From Scandinavium goeteborgense (GTDB taxonomy: Bacteria; Pseudomonadota; Gammaproteobacteria; Enterobacterales; Enterobacteriaceae): 64,000 nucleotides of DNA. A program made the position numbers and the translations under genes. The notes below the pieces were generated by a model that saw nothing but the letters and a program-made list of their open reading frames with translations, made no database searches and was not told the DNA's origin. Each line of letters begins with the position of its first letter. Position 1 is the stretch's first letter. Shown here piece by piece: positions 8,035-17,775 of the stretch. Where the stretch lies: assembly GCF_003935895.2 (NCBI RefSeq), contig NZ_CP054058.1:620001-684000 (forward strand). Direction: 5' to 3'.

Positions 8035-10806
8035 ATGAAAATCAGAAAATATTCTAACATTGAAAAGCTTGCATATGCCGTATTTTTATTTTCGACTATT
8101 ATAGTCGTAAATCTCTCAATTGGTTTTATTTCTTATGTTGGATTAGAGAAAAACCTACAAATAATTTCAGCTGACATTTCTGACATTCTCAATAAAAACA
8201 TTGAAGACAACAAAAGCCTGGCAAATGCGCTGGGTTATGAAATACCGCTTCCTGAAAATCAGATTAATCATCAACTTGGCGTTGATATCAATAAAGAGAT
8301 TCAGAGTTCTAAAGATTCAGCGTACCATAGAAAAATTCACTTCTCACCGAAGGAAATCAATAAAGAAGATTCTAAAGTGGCCGTTATTATTATGACGCTG
8401 TGGAATAATTTAAGCACTGAAAGTAAATCAAAATACTGGACTTATTATACTAACAAAGAACGTAAGCACTATTTCCTGCTGAACAATAGTGAGTTCATGC
8501 ACTATAAAGATGACTCTCCCAATCTGAAAATAAGTGATTTCATCGAAAGGCTTTCGAGTAAATTAAATACGGCTAAAGGTTTTCTTGCTTCGGATAATTT
8601 TTACAGTAATGTTTATGTCGATGCCATGACGGGCCTGCCAACAATCACGGTTGGCGCACCCGTGATAATAAACAATGTAAATATCGAAAGTGCAAAAATC
8701 ATGGGTGTGATTGTGACAGACTATACACTCGATGATCTTGATTCAATTTTCAAAAATGCGTTCATGGAAAAAGGGTTAGACATCTCGTTATACAGTCTTT
8801 CAATAAAGAGTAAGAAACAGGATGAAGTTCCATTACAGATTAATAAAGTCGATAGAGTCATCACGCTTCCTGAGATAAAAGTAGGTGTTACCGATGGGTT
8901 TTACATCTGTGGGCATGTGGGCGTGGCAGATGTTGTAAAAAATTCAATATGGCATTTCGTTATATCAAATATCATTATGCTCATTTTTACGTTTGCATTC
9001 AGAAATGCGTATATAAGAACCAATAGAGCATTGCATCGATTAAGCTATGATTCTTTGACCAACGCACTTTCGCGTGAGGGTGGCGATATTGTCCTGGGTA
9101 CGCTCAGCGCCTCTGATGACATTATGATGGTTGTCGCAGACCTTGATAACTTTAAAAATATCAATGACTCATATGGTCATCATGTGGGCGATCTTGCATT
9201 AAAATATTTTGTCGACACGCTGCATGCTAATCTGAGGGCAACAGATAAAATCATTCGTATGGGCGGCGATGAATTTTTATTGTTGCTTGCTAAATGCGAT
9301 CATTCTGTCGCAGAAAATACTTTGCTAAGTGTGGGGGCACAGCTTCAGCACTTTAGTTATGATGAAGTCTCAATCCCATTGTCGTGCTCCTATGGCCTTC
9401 ATAAATTTACAGGTGACTTTTCCGACGATTATCAAAATGCAGATTTAAAACTGTATGAGATGAAAAGAAACCCGGGCCGAAATTCTGCCTTGCCTGCCGG
9501 TTCGTCTCTTTCTGAAATGTCATCTCAGACGCACGAAGACACCGCTGCAAGCAATTTGCTGACGCTTGATGAACTACGAAAACATCCTGAGTATTATGCG
9601 GGACGAAGTCTCCTGGCAATGTTACACCTCAGTAACTATTCTTCCCTGAAAAGTCTGCTCGGCGTTGAATACAGCCGCGCACACATGGCCTATTTTATTT
9701 CACGGATTAAAAAAACACTGCCAGATAATATTCTGCTTTGCCGTGAGCGAAGCGACACGCTCATCGTAATTTTCCCGCCTTCTCATCTTCCAGACCAACT
9801 CAATGTTGGGCAACAGCAGTTGAGTGAAATCTTTACCCTTCATGAAGGAGCCCAAATGGGGAACCATGAATTGCGCATTGTCGGTAGCGCCAGCATGGTT
9901 GAGGAAGAACTGATCCCGGAACGCTTTAACGAAATTCTGTTAAATGCAGGTATTGCACTTCATCATCTTCGTGAAAAGGAAAATGGAACAGTGACACTGT
10001 TTACATCCGAGATGCATGAAGAAGGGCTGCACCAGATATTGCTTCATGAACAATTACGTCTTGCGCTGGACGGTGATGAGTTTCATCTGGTGATGCAACC
10101 TATTATCAACCTGGAGAAGGGAAATACCTGTCGGGAAGGGGAATGCCTGGTGCGCTGGAACAGCCCGGTTCTGGGCTTCGTTCCCCCGGATAAATTTATC
10201 TCACTGGCAGAAGAAACAGGCCTGATGATCCCTTTAGGCGAGTGGATTGTTGAAAATGCCTGCAAGCAACTGGCAGCGTTCATCTCTCGCGGTGCGCCAG
10301 AGGATTTTAAGCTTCATATCAATATTTCACCTCTTCAGCTGCAACAGCAAAATTTTGCACAGAGTCTTCTTGAGAGTATGAAATCCCACGAATTGCTGGG
10401 TAAAAATATCTGCCTGGAAATCACGGAGGGGATGCTTCTTGAAAGTAATGACCACATTCTGGCTCAACTTACCCGACTTCGGGATACCGGGGTGACGATT
10501 TCACTGGATGATTTTGGTTCCGGGTACTCCAGCCTTTCGTATCTCCATACCTTACCTTTTGATCAGCTGAAAATTGACCGTCAGTTTGTCAACAATCTAC
10601 TGACTGATAGTCGCAGTGAATCCGTCGTTGACTCCGTACTGACACTTTCCCGTAATTTCAATGTTCCGCTGGTCGCAGAGGGCATAGAGGACAACGAAAC
10701 GGGAGAAAAATTACGTACGATGGGCTGCCAGTTGGCTCAAGGATATTTTTACGGACGGCCTCAGCCTTTCGATAGCTGGACGTTTAACGGAGATCGGTTG
10801 GTCTGA
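8035..10806 (+). CDS. Membrane-bound GGDEF-GGDEF(degenerate)-EAL cyclic-di-GMP protein
   Basis: A 923-aa protein with a membrane helix at about residues 11-31, a periplasmic sensor region of about 270 residues, and a second helix at about 303-325. The first GGDEF domain is intact: GGDEF at 410-414, with an RATD inhibitory site exactly five residues upstream (401-404). Residues 510-670 look like a second GGDEF fold in which the signature is replaced (CRERSDTLIVI). The EAL domain has ECL at 703-705 in place of EAL. It keeps the other catalytic motifs (NISP, LEITE, DDFGSGYSS, KID, AEGIE, CQLAQGY), so phosphodiesterase activity is plausible. The 5' part is markedly AT-rich, suggesting transfer. 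No E. coli orthologue is recognised. Confidence 0.85.
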   Translation: MKIRKYSNIEKLAYAVFLFSTIIVVNLSIGFISYVGLEKNLQIISADISDILNKNIEDNKSLANALGYEIPLPENQINHQLGVDINKEIQSSKDSAYHRKIHFSPKEINKEDSKVAVIIMTLWNNLSTESKSKYWTYYTNKERKHYFLLNNSEFMHYKDDSPNLKISDFIERLSSKLNTAKGFLASDNFYSNVYVDAMTGLPTITVGAPVIINNVNIESAKIMGVIVTDYTLDDLDSIFKNAFMEKGLDISLYSLSIKSKKQDEVPLQINKVDRVITLPEIKVGVTDGFYICGHVGVADVVKNSIWHFVISNIIMLIFTFAFRNAYIRTNRALHRLSYDSLTNALSREGGDIVLGTLSASDDIMMVVADLDNFKNINDSYGHHVGDLALKYFVDTLHANLRATDKIIRMGGDEFLLLLAKCDHSVAENTLLSVGAQLQHFSYDEVSIPLSCSYGLHKFTGDFSDDYQNADLKLYEMKRNPGRNSALPAGSSLSEMSSQTHEDTAASNLLTLDELRKHPEYYAGRSLLAMLHLSNYSSLKSLLGVEYSRAHMAYFISRIKKTLPDNILLCRERSDTLIVIFPPSHLPDQLNVGQQQLSEIFTLHEGAQMGNHELRIVGSASMVEEELIPERFNEILLNAGIALHHLREKENGTVTLFTSEMHEEGLHQILLHEQLRLALDGDEFHLVMQPIINLEKGNTCREGECLVRWNSPVLGFVPPDKFISLAEETGLMIPLGEWIVENACKQLAAFISRGAPEDFKLHINISPLQLQQQNFAQSLLESMKSHELLGKNICLEITEGMLLESNDHILAQLTRLRDTGVTISLDDFGSGYSSLSYLHTLPFDQLKIDRQFVNNLLTDSRSESVVDSVLTLSRNFNVPLVAEGIEDNETGEKLRTMGCQLAQGYFYGRPQPFDSWTFNGDRLV

Positions 10807-10896
10807 TAACGAATGGCGCTGGAAGAGTCCAGCGTCAGTTCGATCTGCAACACTCGATAGAAGGAAGTTAAAACAGTGAGGGCAGAGATTGAACCA

Positions 10897-10930
10897 CCAG
10901 AGGCTGAAGTCCTGGGATTTCAGCCTCTGG
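10897..10930. terminator. Hairpin between the convergent cyclic-di-GMP gene and antiporter gene
   Basis: A perfect 12-bp inverted repeat (CCAGAGGCTGAA / TTCAGCCTCTGG) with a 10-base loop lies between the two converging stop codons. It lacks a clear T-run on either strand. It may act as a bidirectional terminator or stabilise transcript ends. Confidence 0.5.
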
Positions 10931-10953
10931 GGTAAATAGCGCTAACGTTGATT

Positions 10954-12279
10954 TCAGTTAGATTTGGTAATCATGCGCTGAGTGTCACGACCGGCCAGGA
11001 AGCCGTAGAAGATATAGCCGAACAGGACGATGATAGACCCGCCAAACACCGCATCGCTACCGCAAGCGTAAACACCATAAATACTGTAAATCACACCCAC
11101 GGTACTCACCAGGGAAGAGAAACGATACTCTGTATTAGACACTTTGTTCTTACGCAGCATGACCTGCAGGCCAGTCATTGCCAGAACATACGGGATCATA
11201 TTAATGAACACCGCCAGGTTTAACAGCGCGTTAAACTGTTTGAGCAAGTCCGGAGAGATGGTCATACAGGCAAGGGCAAGTTCGAGTGCCAGCATGATCA
11301 ACATGCCCATGACCGGCGCATCATCCTTAGTGACTTTCGCAAACACCGCCGGGAACAGTTCGCTATCCGCAGCCGCTTTAGAAACCTGTGCGTTGGTGAA
11401 CTGCCAGCCCAGCAGAGATCCGATACAGGCGATAACGGCAAGCACGGTAATAACCTGGCCGACAACCGGGTTGAACATCATTGAGAACACGAGGCCGAAT
11501 GGCGCATCGGAGTTCATCAGGTCCGCGTTAGGGACAATACCCTGAATAACAGACGTTGACGCGATATAAACAATGGCGGCAAACGCGGTACCGAACAAGC
11601 ATGCCAGTGGCACATTCTTCTCTGGGTTTTCTACCGCACCAGAGTTAGCACCCGCAGATTCTATTCCCAGGAACGCCCACAGGGTCAGCGCAATACCGGA
11701 AGAAACAGCGCCGCCATTGGACAGATGTTGTGGGTTCCACGCATCCATAAAGATTTTAGGATCGAACCAGAACCAGCCAATAACGGATAAGCCCACAACC
11801 GGGATAATGATACCCCATACCGTCAGCGCAGAAATGCGCTCGGTGATCTTCGGCCCTTTAAAGTTCGCCACCATGGTGACGATCAGAATAGCGACCACGG
11901 TTAAGAATGTGTTAATTGGCTGAGCTTTTACCCACGGGAAGAACGGAGCCAGATAGCCTGCGGCAGATACCGCGATGGCGACGCAGCTGATCACCAGGCA
12001 GATGTAGTAGCTGTAAGAAGCGATAAAGAAGGATGACTTTCCATGCGCTTCTTCTGAATAAGCAGACATGCCGCCTTCACGTTTACAAAAGCGCCCGCAT
12101 TTGGCAAATGCGTAGGCAATACACATAGAGCCAATCGCGGTTACAAGCCAGGACAGAATGGAGATGGCTCCAGTCTGCGCAAGGCTTGCCGGTAACATTA
12201 TAATACCGGAACCCATCATGTTAACGGCAACGAGAATGGTTAGACCCACCACGCCCATTTTTTTTGATTCAGTAGCCAT
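10954..12279 (-). CDS. PotE-like amino acid/polyamine antiporter (APC family)
   Basis: A 441-aa inner-membrane protein with about 12 hydrophobic segments and the APC signature GSGIIMLP in the first. It reads closer to E. coli PotE (ornithine/putrescine) than to AdiC or CadB: shared stretches include TVWGIIIPVVGL, TLWAFLGIESA and GSLLGWQFTNAQV. It lies divergent from an AdiA-type arginine decarboxylase, so arginine/agmatine exchange is the contextual guess, but the sequence resembles the ornithine/putrescine branch. The substrate is therefore undecided. A good ribosome binding site (AGGAG) precedes the ATG. It could support acid resistance by exporting the decarboxylation product. Confidence 0.85.
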   Translation of the reverse strand: MATESKKMGVVGLTILVAVNMMGSGIIMLPASLAQTGAISILSWLVTAIGSMCIAYAFAKCGRFCKREGGMSAYSEEAHGKSSFFIASYSYYICLVISCVAIAVSAAGYLAPFFPWVKAQPINTFLTVVAILIVTMVANFKGPKITERISALTVWGIIIPVVGLSVIGWFWFDPKIFMDAWNPQHLSNGGAVSSGIALTLWAFLGIESAGANSGAVENPEKNVPLACLFGTAFAAIVYIASTSVIQGIVPNADLMNSDAPFGLVFSMMFNPVVGQVITVLAVIACIGSLLGWQFTNAQVSKAAADSELFPAVFAKVTKDDAPVMGMLIMLALELALACMTISPDLLKQFNALLNLAVFINMIPYVLAMTGLQVMLRKNKVSNTEYRFSSLVSTVGVIYSIYGVYACGSDAVFGGSIIVLFGYIFYGFLAGRDTQRMITKSN

Positions 12280-13014
12280 GAATATCTCCTGATAAATAGA
12301 TAATTATTCCATTTATTATGTCGAACCGATCGCACCTATTTGTCGGTGGCGTTCATGCTTTGCATAATAATGACTAAAAACACTGGAGTAATTTTCGGTG
12401 CGCGCGTTGATTGCATGTAAGCATTTTTCCGCTCTTTAATGTAAAGCAAACGTTAAAAGAAAGGCGGATGTTCAAGGCGCAATAATAAAGTGGCGCAGAC
12501 AATATCCCCTAAAAAAGTCAAAGTCAAATACGTGTTAGCTGTTTGGTTATTTCCAGGTTCTATTCTTGAATCGTCGTCAGGAATATTTATTTTTAAAAAA
12601 CAAAGAAAAGCACTAATACATAATGTTCAATAAAAACAGTTTGTTAGCGTTTGAATTTGAGTATTAAGGTGTCTTGTGTGACAGAGCGTAAATTCATGCA
12701 AATGCATTTTTGACACTGCATTCTCGATGCTGCATTCACTTTTTTTGAATTAATATGGCTCATCCATTAGTGGTATTTGGTGCTGTGGTTAACGATAAAG
12801 TGTTTATGTATACTGCAGCCGACAGAACGCCTATTGGCATTCATATTCAATTACATTCATGACAAATGTTAGTTATCGTCACGCCGCGCTTTTAATGCGA
12901 TTTCACGGCGTTACAAATAACATTGAATTGCATTTTAGATATTTAGCATAAGTTTCCACGACATGGCGTTTATTTTCCCCATGAACGGACAGCTTTAGAC
13001 AGAGTGAGACGGCT
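12280..13014. promoter_or_regulatory. 735-base divergent regulatory region between antiporter and arginine decarboxylase
   Basis: This long AT-rich stretch contains no credible gene. From about 12650 to 12940 it has at least eight half-sites of the ArgR operator type (TGAAT or ATTCA). The best full-length candidate is at 12922-12939 (TGAAT-TGCA-TTTTA core), about 75 bases before the decarboxylase start. A TTGACA hexamer is at 12710-12715. The size and half-site density suggest a complex promoter responding to arginine and perhaps to acid or anaerobiosis. That is inferred from the gene content, not shown. Confidence 0.45.
12295..12312 (-). promoter_or_regulatory. Candidate ARG box upstream of the antiporter gene
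   Basis: Read on the minus strand this 18-mer aligns with the ArgR operator consensus (TGAAT-N4-ATTCA), matching 7 of the 10 core positions (GGAAT-AATT-ATCTA). It lies just upstream of the start codon. An ArgR-type repressor is encoded at 17184. Pattern match only. Confidence 0.25.
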
Positions 13015-15285
13015 ATGTGTGATAAAAATTATTTGATTGTTGGCAATACGAGTCCTGCCGATCGTCCGTCCAACGAAGCGATTGCTCGAGTCGTTGACTC
13101 TTTAAAGAGCAAGGGTGAGAACGTGCAGTTCTCCTATTCTTATCAGTATGCAACCTCTTACGTTGTGTCTACAGCTGCCATCGATTGTATCCTTGTCGAG
13201 TGGGAACCTACGAACGCCGCAGAAATCCTGACCTTTATTGAGCGTCTGAGCCTGCGTCACGATCAAGCGCCTGTTTTCCTGGTGGTGAAATCCCCGGAAG
13301 ACAACCGCACGGTTGATGCTGACATCATGAGCCGCATGACCGAAACGTTCATCATGCTCGATGACACCACCGACTTTATCGTTGGCCGCCTGCAGGCTGC
13401 GGTAAACCGCTATGAAAAAATCATGATGCCGCCGCTGATGGCCGCCATGATGGAATACGCGAAAGAGAAAGAGTACTCCTGGTCAGCGCCTGGCCACCAG
13501 GGCGGTATCGGCTTCTGTAAAACGCCGGTTGGCCGTAAGTTCTATGATTTCTATGGCGAAAATATCTTCCGTACCGATATGGGTATCGAACGTGCTTCGC
13601 TGGGTTCAATGCTGGACCACACTGGTGCCTTCGGTGAAAGTGAAAAATACATCGCTCGCGTATTCGGTGCACATCGCTCTTACTCGCTGGTTGTCGGCAC
13701 TTCAGGCGCAAACCGCATCATCATGCAGGCTTGCCTGACGGATAAAAACATTGCCGTCTGTGACCGTAACAGCCACAAATCCATCGAACAGGGTTTGATG
13801 CTGACGGGCGCAACGCCGGTGTACATGACGCCAACGCGTAATGCCTACGGCATCATCGGGCCTATCCCGAAAAAACAGATGTCCGCCAGCTATCTCAACA
13901 ATCAGATTGCTGATAGCCGTTTCGCCAATGAGCTGGAAAACAAACGCCCGGCTTACAGCGTCGTCACCAACTGTACTTATGATGGCCTGATTTATAACGG
14001 CGACAGCATTCAGGATATGCTGGGTGAGAGCTGTGACCGTATTCATTACGATGAAGCCTGGTTCGGTTATTCCCGCTTCAACCCGATTTACAAAGGTTTC
14101 CACGCCATGCGTGGCGACAAGACTGAGCACAGCAAAGATGCACCAACCGTCTTTGCCACTCACTCTACGCACAAATTGTTGAATGCCCTTTCTCAGGCGT
14201 CTTACATCCACATGCGTGAAGGTCGCAGCAACATCGAACCGGCTCAGTTCAACCAGTCTTATATGATGCATGCCACTACCTCACCACTGTATTCCATCGC
14301 AGCGTCGAACGACGTGGCCGCGGCGATGATGGATGGTAAGCAGGGTGTGATGCTGACCAACGAAGTGATTGAAGAAGCGGTAGATTTCCGTCAGGCCATT
14401 GCGCGTGCCTACAACGATGCGGGCAAGAACAACGACTGGTTCTTCAAACCGTGGAACCCGGAAACCATCACCGACCCGGCAACCGGCGAGAAATTTAGCT
14501 TCGCCGATGCGCCGCAGGCATTGCTGGTTAACGAGCAGAGCAACTGGATCCTCAACCCGCAGGACAAGTGGCACGGCTTCACCGACCTGGATGAAAACTG
14601 GGTGATGCTGGATCCGGTAAAAGTCAGCCTGCTGACGCCGGGTCTGAACGACGACGGTTCCCTTGAAGCCAACGGCATTCCGGCGGCACTGGTTACGGCG
14701 TACCTCTCAAACCTGGGTATCGTTCCAACCCGTACCACCGATTTCCAGATCATGTTCCTGTTCTCTATGGGTGTGACCAAAGGGAAGTGGGTGACGCTGA
14801 TGAACAGCCTGATGGCGTTCAAAAAGCATTACGACATGAACGCCCCACTGAAAGAAGTGATGCCGGGCCTGGTCAGCACTGCACCAGAGGTTTATGGCCA
14901 TCTGGGTATGCGTGACCTGGGAGACAAGATGATCGCGTTCCTGAAAGAGCATAACCCGAGCCACAAGCTCAATCAGGCTTACGAATCACTGCCGCAAATC
15001 GACATGCTGCCGCGCGACGCGTTCACGCAGCTGGTCGCGAACAATGTGGAACTGGTTTCTATCTTCGAGCTGGAAGGACGTACCGCCGCGAACTCCGTTA
15101 TCCCTTACCCACCGGGTATTCCGATGATGATGTCCGGGGAAAACTTCGGTTACGAAGACAGCCCGCTCATCGGCTACCTCCAGGCGCTGCAATCCTGGGA
15201 TGAAACATTCCCTGGTTTCGAGCACGAAACGGAAGGTGCTGAGAAAGAGCACGGTGTGTATCACGTTATGTGCGTGAAGCGTTAA
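13015..15285 (+). CDS. adiA: AdiA-type pyridoxal-phosphate arginine decarboxylase
   Basis: A 756-aa fold-type I Orn/Lys/Arg decarboxylase, one residue longer than E. coli AdiA. It has an N-terminal wing domain (1-130), then the PLP core with APGHQGG near 163, DHTGAFGESE near 205 and HYDEAWFGY. The THSTHK segment carries the PLP lysine at residue 387 (386 in AdiA). The C-terminal domain ends in FPGFEHETEG...YHVMCVK, as in AdiA. It resembles AdiA far more than CadA or SpeF. It would convert arginine to agmatine and CO2, consuming a proton. A terminator follows immediately, then argS and argR paralogues on the same strand. Confidence 0.9.
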   Translation: MCDKNYLIVGNTSPADRPSNEAIARVVDSLKSKGENVQFSYSYQYATSYVVSTAAIDCILVEWEPTNAAEILTFIERLSLRHDQAPVFLVVKSPEDNRTVDADIMSRMTETFIMLDDTTDFIVGRLQAAVNRYEKIMMPPLMAAMMEYAKEKEYSWSAPGHQGGIGFCKTPVGRKFYDFYGENIFRTDMGIERASLGSMLDHTGAFGESEKYIARVFGAHRSYSLVVGTSGANRIIMQACLTDKNIAVCDRNSHKSIEQGLMLTGATPVYMTPTRNAYGIIGPIPKKQMSASYLNNQIADSRFANELENKRPAYSVVTNCTYDGLIYNGDSIQDMLGESCDRIHYDEAWFGYSRFNPIYKGFHAMRGDKTEHSKDAPTVFATHSTHKLLNALSQASYIHMREGRSNIEPAQFNQSYMMHATTSPLYSIAASNDVAAAMMDGKQGVMLTNEVIEEAVDFRQAIARAYNDAGKNNDWFFKPWNPETITDPATGEKFSFADAPQALLVNEQSNWILNPQDKWHGFTDLDENWVMLDPVKVSLLTPGLNDDGSLEANGIPAALVTAYLSNLGIVPTRTTDFQIMFLFSMGVTKGKWVTLMNSLMAFKKHYDMNAPLKEVMPGLVSTAPEVYGHLGMRDLGDKMIAFLKEHNPSHKLNQAYESLPQIDMLPRDAFTQLVANNVELVSIFELEGRTAANSVIPYPPGIPMMMSGENFGYEDSPLIGYLQALQSWDETFPGFEHETEGAEKEHGVYHVMCVKR

Positions 15286-15294
15286 TGACGCCTG

Positions 15295-15322
15295 GCCCGG
15301 ACTTAGTCCGGGCTTTGTTGTT
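15295..15322 (+). terminator. Rho-independent terminator after adiA
   Basis: An 8-bp stem (GCCCGGAC / GTCCGGGC) with a TTA loop is followed by a T-rich tail (TTTGTTGTTT). It starts 10 bases after the adiA stop and probably separates adiA from argS, at least partly. Confidence 0.75.
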
Positions 15323-15332
15323 TCTGAAATCA

Positions 15333-15344
15333 TGAAAATTTTCA
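15333..15344. promoter_or_regulatory. Palindrome upstream of the argS paralogue
   Basis: The perfect 12-bp palindrome TGAAAATTTTCA lies about 68 bases before the argS start codon at 15412. It resembles a compressed ARG box (TGAAT...ATTCA) and could be an operator for the neighbouring ArgR-type repressor, but the spacing is shorter than the standard site. Confidence 0.25.
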
Positions 15345-15411
15345 ATTCGTTATGGTTGTGGTACGTCAGGTTTTATCCCCGTACCGCACACAAGCTGCAC
15401 GAGGAAAAAAT

Positions 15412-17142
15412 ATGAATATTAAATCCCTGATAACGCAGGTGCTGACCACCGCGCTAAACACCTTAAATATCCAGGGGCAGGACAAGCTGCTGGTTCGTCA
15501 TTCGGAGCGCGCACAGTTTGGCGACTACCAGATAGATGGCGTCATGGCGCTGGCAAAAATCCTGCAAATCCCACCGCGCACACTGGCTGAAAACCTCGTC
15601 GGGGCGCTGGAACTGAGCGATATCGCGGAAAAAGTGGAGATTGCGGGCCCAGGATTCATCAACATCTTCCTCAAACAATCGTGGGTTGAAGCGCAGCTTG
15701 AGAAAAGCTATGCCGATGAACGTCTGGGTTTTGCACCCGTCAAACCACAGCGCATCGTGGTCGATTACTCCGCGCCGAACGTTGCAAAAGAGATGCATGT
15801 TGGCCATTTGCGTTCAACCATCATCGGTGACGCGGTTGTCCGCACGCTGGAGTTCCTTGGGCATGACGTTATCCGTGCCAACCACCTGGGTGACTGGGGT
15901 ACGCAGTTCGGTATGCTCATCGCCTGGCTGGAAAGCCTGCAACAAAGCGACGACCACCAGATGGAGCTTTCCGACCTGGAAATGTTCTACCGCGAAGCGA
16001 AAAAGCGCTACGAATCCGACGCTGAGTTCTCTGAACGCGCCCGCCGCTATGTGGTGATGCTGCAACAAGGAGACGAGTGGTGCCTGAAAATGTGGCGTCG
16101 CCTGGTGGATATCACCATGGTGCAAAACCAGCGCAATTACGACCGCCTGAACGTCACCCTGAACAGCAGCAATGTGATGGGAGAAAGTACCTATAACCCG
16201 ATGTTGCCTGAAATCGTCGACGACCTGCTGGCCCGCGGCATTGCCACGGAGAGCCAGGGGGCGATTGTTGTCTATCTCGATGAGTACAAAAATAAAGACG
16301 GCGAGCCAATGGGCGTCATCATCCGTAAAAAGGATGGCGGCTATCTCTATACCACTACCGATATTGCCTGTGCGAAGTACCGTCATGACGTTCTGCACGC
16401 CGATCGGTTGCTGTATTACATCGATTCCCGTCAGCACCAACACTTGATGCAGGCATGGAACATTGTCCGTAAGGCCGGCTATGTCCCTGACTCGGTGCCA
16501 ATGGAACATCACATGTTCGGCATGATGATGGGCAAAGACGGCAAGCCGTTCAAAACCCGTGAGGGCGGCACCATTAAGCTGTCTGAGCTGCTCGATGAAG
16601 CACTGCATCGTGCCCGAGAAATGATCGCCAAAAAACAACCTGACCTTGATGATGCGGCACTTGATGAATTAGCTGAAATCATTGGGATTGGCGCGGTTAA
16701 ATATGCCGATCTCTCGAAAAAACGCACAACAGATTACATTTTTGACTGGGATAACATGTTGTCGTTCGAGGGGAATACCGCGCCGTATATGCAGTATGCC
16801 TGCTCACGCATTACCTCCTTGTTTAATCGCGCAACAATCAACAAGGACCAACTGAACGCTGATATTCAGCTGAGCCAACCGAGCGAGCTGTTACTTGGCA
16901 AACAACTTCTGAGTTTCGAAGAGACCGTTCATACCGTAGCGCAGGAAGGCTATCCTCATCTGCTGACCACCTACCTGTTCGAACTGGCAAGCCACTTCTC
17001 CCGATTCTATGAACAGTGCCCCATCCTCAATGCGCAAGATCCCGCACTTCAGCAAAGCCGCCTGAAGCTGGCAGCGTTAACGTCGCGAACCCTGAAAACA
17101 GGGCTGACGATGCTGGGCATAAAAACTGTAGATCGCATGTGA
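15412..17142 (+). CDS. argS: Arginyl-tRNA synthetase, apparent second copy
   Basis: A 576-aa class I synthetase aligned end to end with E. coli ArgS (577 aa), including [17 protein letters not shown] (HIGH region), [24 protein letters not shown], the KMSKS-region equivalent [10 protein letters not shown], and the C-terminal anticodon-binding domain ending TVDRM. I start at 15412, preceded by a GAGG site. A longer frame from 15352 adds 20 unlike residues. The housekeeping argS of enterics is not located beside adiA and argR, so this is very probably a duplicate. It may keep tRNA-Arg charged while AdiA drains arginine; that is inference. Confidence 0.88.
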   Translation: MNIKSLITQVLTTALNTLNIQGQDKLLVRHSERAQFGDYQIDGVMALAKILQIPPRTLAENLVGALELSDIAEKVEIAGPGFINIFLKQSWVEAQLEKSYADERLGFAPVKPQRIVVDYSAPNVAKEMHVGHLRSTIIGDAVVRTLEFLGHDVIRANHLGDWGTQFGMLIAWLESLQQSDDHQMELSDLEMFYREAKKRYESDAEFSERARRYVVMLQQGDEWCLKMWRRLVDITMVQNQRNYDRLNVTLNSSNVMGESTYNPMLPEIVDDLLARGIATESQGAIVVYLDEYKNKDGEPMGVIIRKKDGGYLYTTTDIACAKYRHDVLHADRLLYYIDSRQHQHLMQAWNIVRKAGYVPDSVPMEHHMFGMMMGKDGKPFKTREGGTIKLSELLDEALHRAREMIAKKQPDLDDAALDELAEIIGIGAVKYADLSKKRTTDYIFDWDNMLSFEGNTAPYMQYACSRITSLFNRATINKDQLNADIQLSQPSELLLGKQLLSFEETVHTVAQEGYPHLLTTYLFELASHFSRFYEQCPILNAQDPALQQSRLKLAALTSRTLKTGLTMLGIKTVDRM

Positions 17143-17183
17143 GTGTCCAGTGACAACGTTAACTATCGGCAGGGGAATACAGC

Positions 17184-17654
17184 ATGCTTAAGAAAGTAAC
17201 GAAAGCGAAAAACATCCGAAAGGAATTTAAGAGTTTACTTCAGTCGGAAAATTTCAGTTCGCAAAACGAGATTGTTGATCATCTGACCGCCATGGGTTAT
17301 GAAAATATTAACCAGTCGAAGGTCTCTCGTTTGCTGACAAAACACGGGGCGATACGCCGCCGAAATGCCAGTGGGGTCTTTATCTACTCTATGCCTGCAG
17401 AACTCAATGTTCCTGGCATGAAGAGTAAAGTAAACAGCCTGATTGAACAGATTGATTTTAATGAACTCATGATTGTTATCTCCACCTCTCCTGGGGCTGC
17501 ACCGCTGGTCGCGCGCATGCTCGATTCCTTCGGCAAAACGGAAGGGATCATGGGAACCATTGCCGGGGATGACACGATCTTCATCACTCCCTGCAAGGGG
17601 GTAACTACGCAGGTATTGTTCAATAACATCAACAGAATACTGGATGTTGAATAA
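17184..17654 (+). CDS. argR: ArgR-family arginine repressor, apparent second copy
   Basis: A 156-aa protein with the ArgR layout. The N-terminal winged helix (about 10-75) has the recognition region [16 protein letters not shown]. The C-terminal hexamerisation and arginine-binding domain has [16 protein letters not shown] and [11 protein letters not shown]. The length equals that of E. coli ArgR (156 aa) but the sequence is clearly divergent, and the housekeeping argR normally sits beside mdh. It follows argS by 41 bases and probably shares its transcript. It is the natural candidate to regulate this block in response to arginine. Confidence 0.9.
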   Translation: MLKKVTKAKNIRKEFKSLLQSENFSSQNEIVDHLTAMGYENINQSKVSRLLTKHGAIRRRNASGVFIYSMPAELNVPGMKSKVNSLIEQIDFNELMIVISTSPGAAPLVARMLDSFGKTEGIMGTIAGDDTIFITPCKGVTTQVLFNNINRILDVE

Positions 17655-17775
17655 TCTGTTCTGGAACCAAAATAGCCCTAAGCGTACTGATGTTCACTGT
17701 TATCAGGTCTGACAAAATGGACCCCATTAAGCAGGCTGCGCGCCAAGCCGCTCAGTAAAATCAGTAACGGGAAGC

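Noticed and set aside
15352-15411. Upstream ATG giving a 20-residue extension of the argS paralogue
   Set aside because: The extension has no counterpart in ArgS, and the ATG at 15412 has a proper ribosome binding site and matches the family N-terminus.
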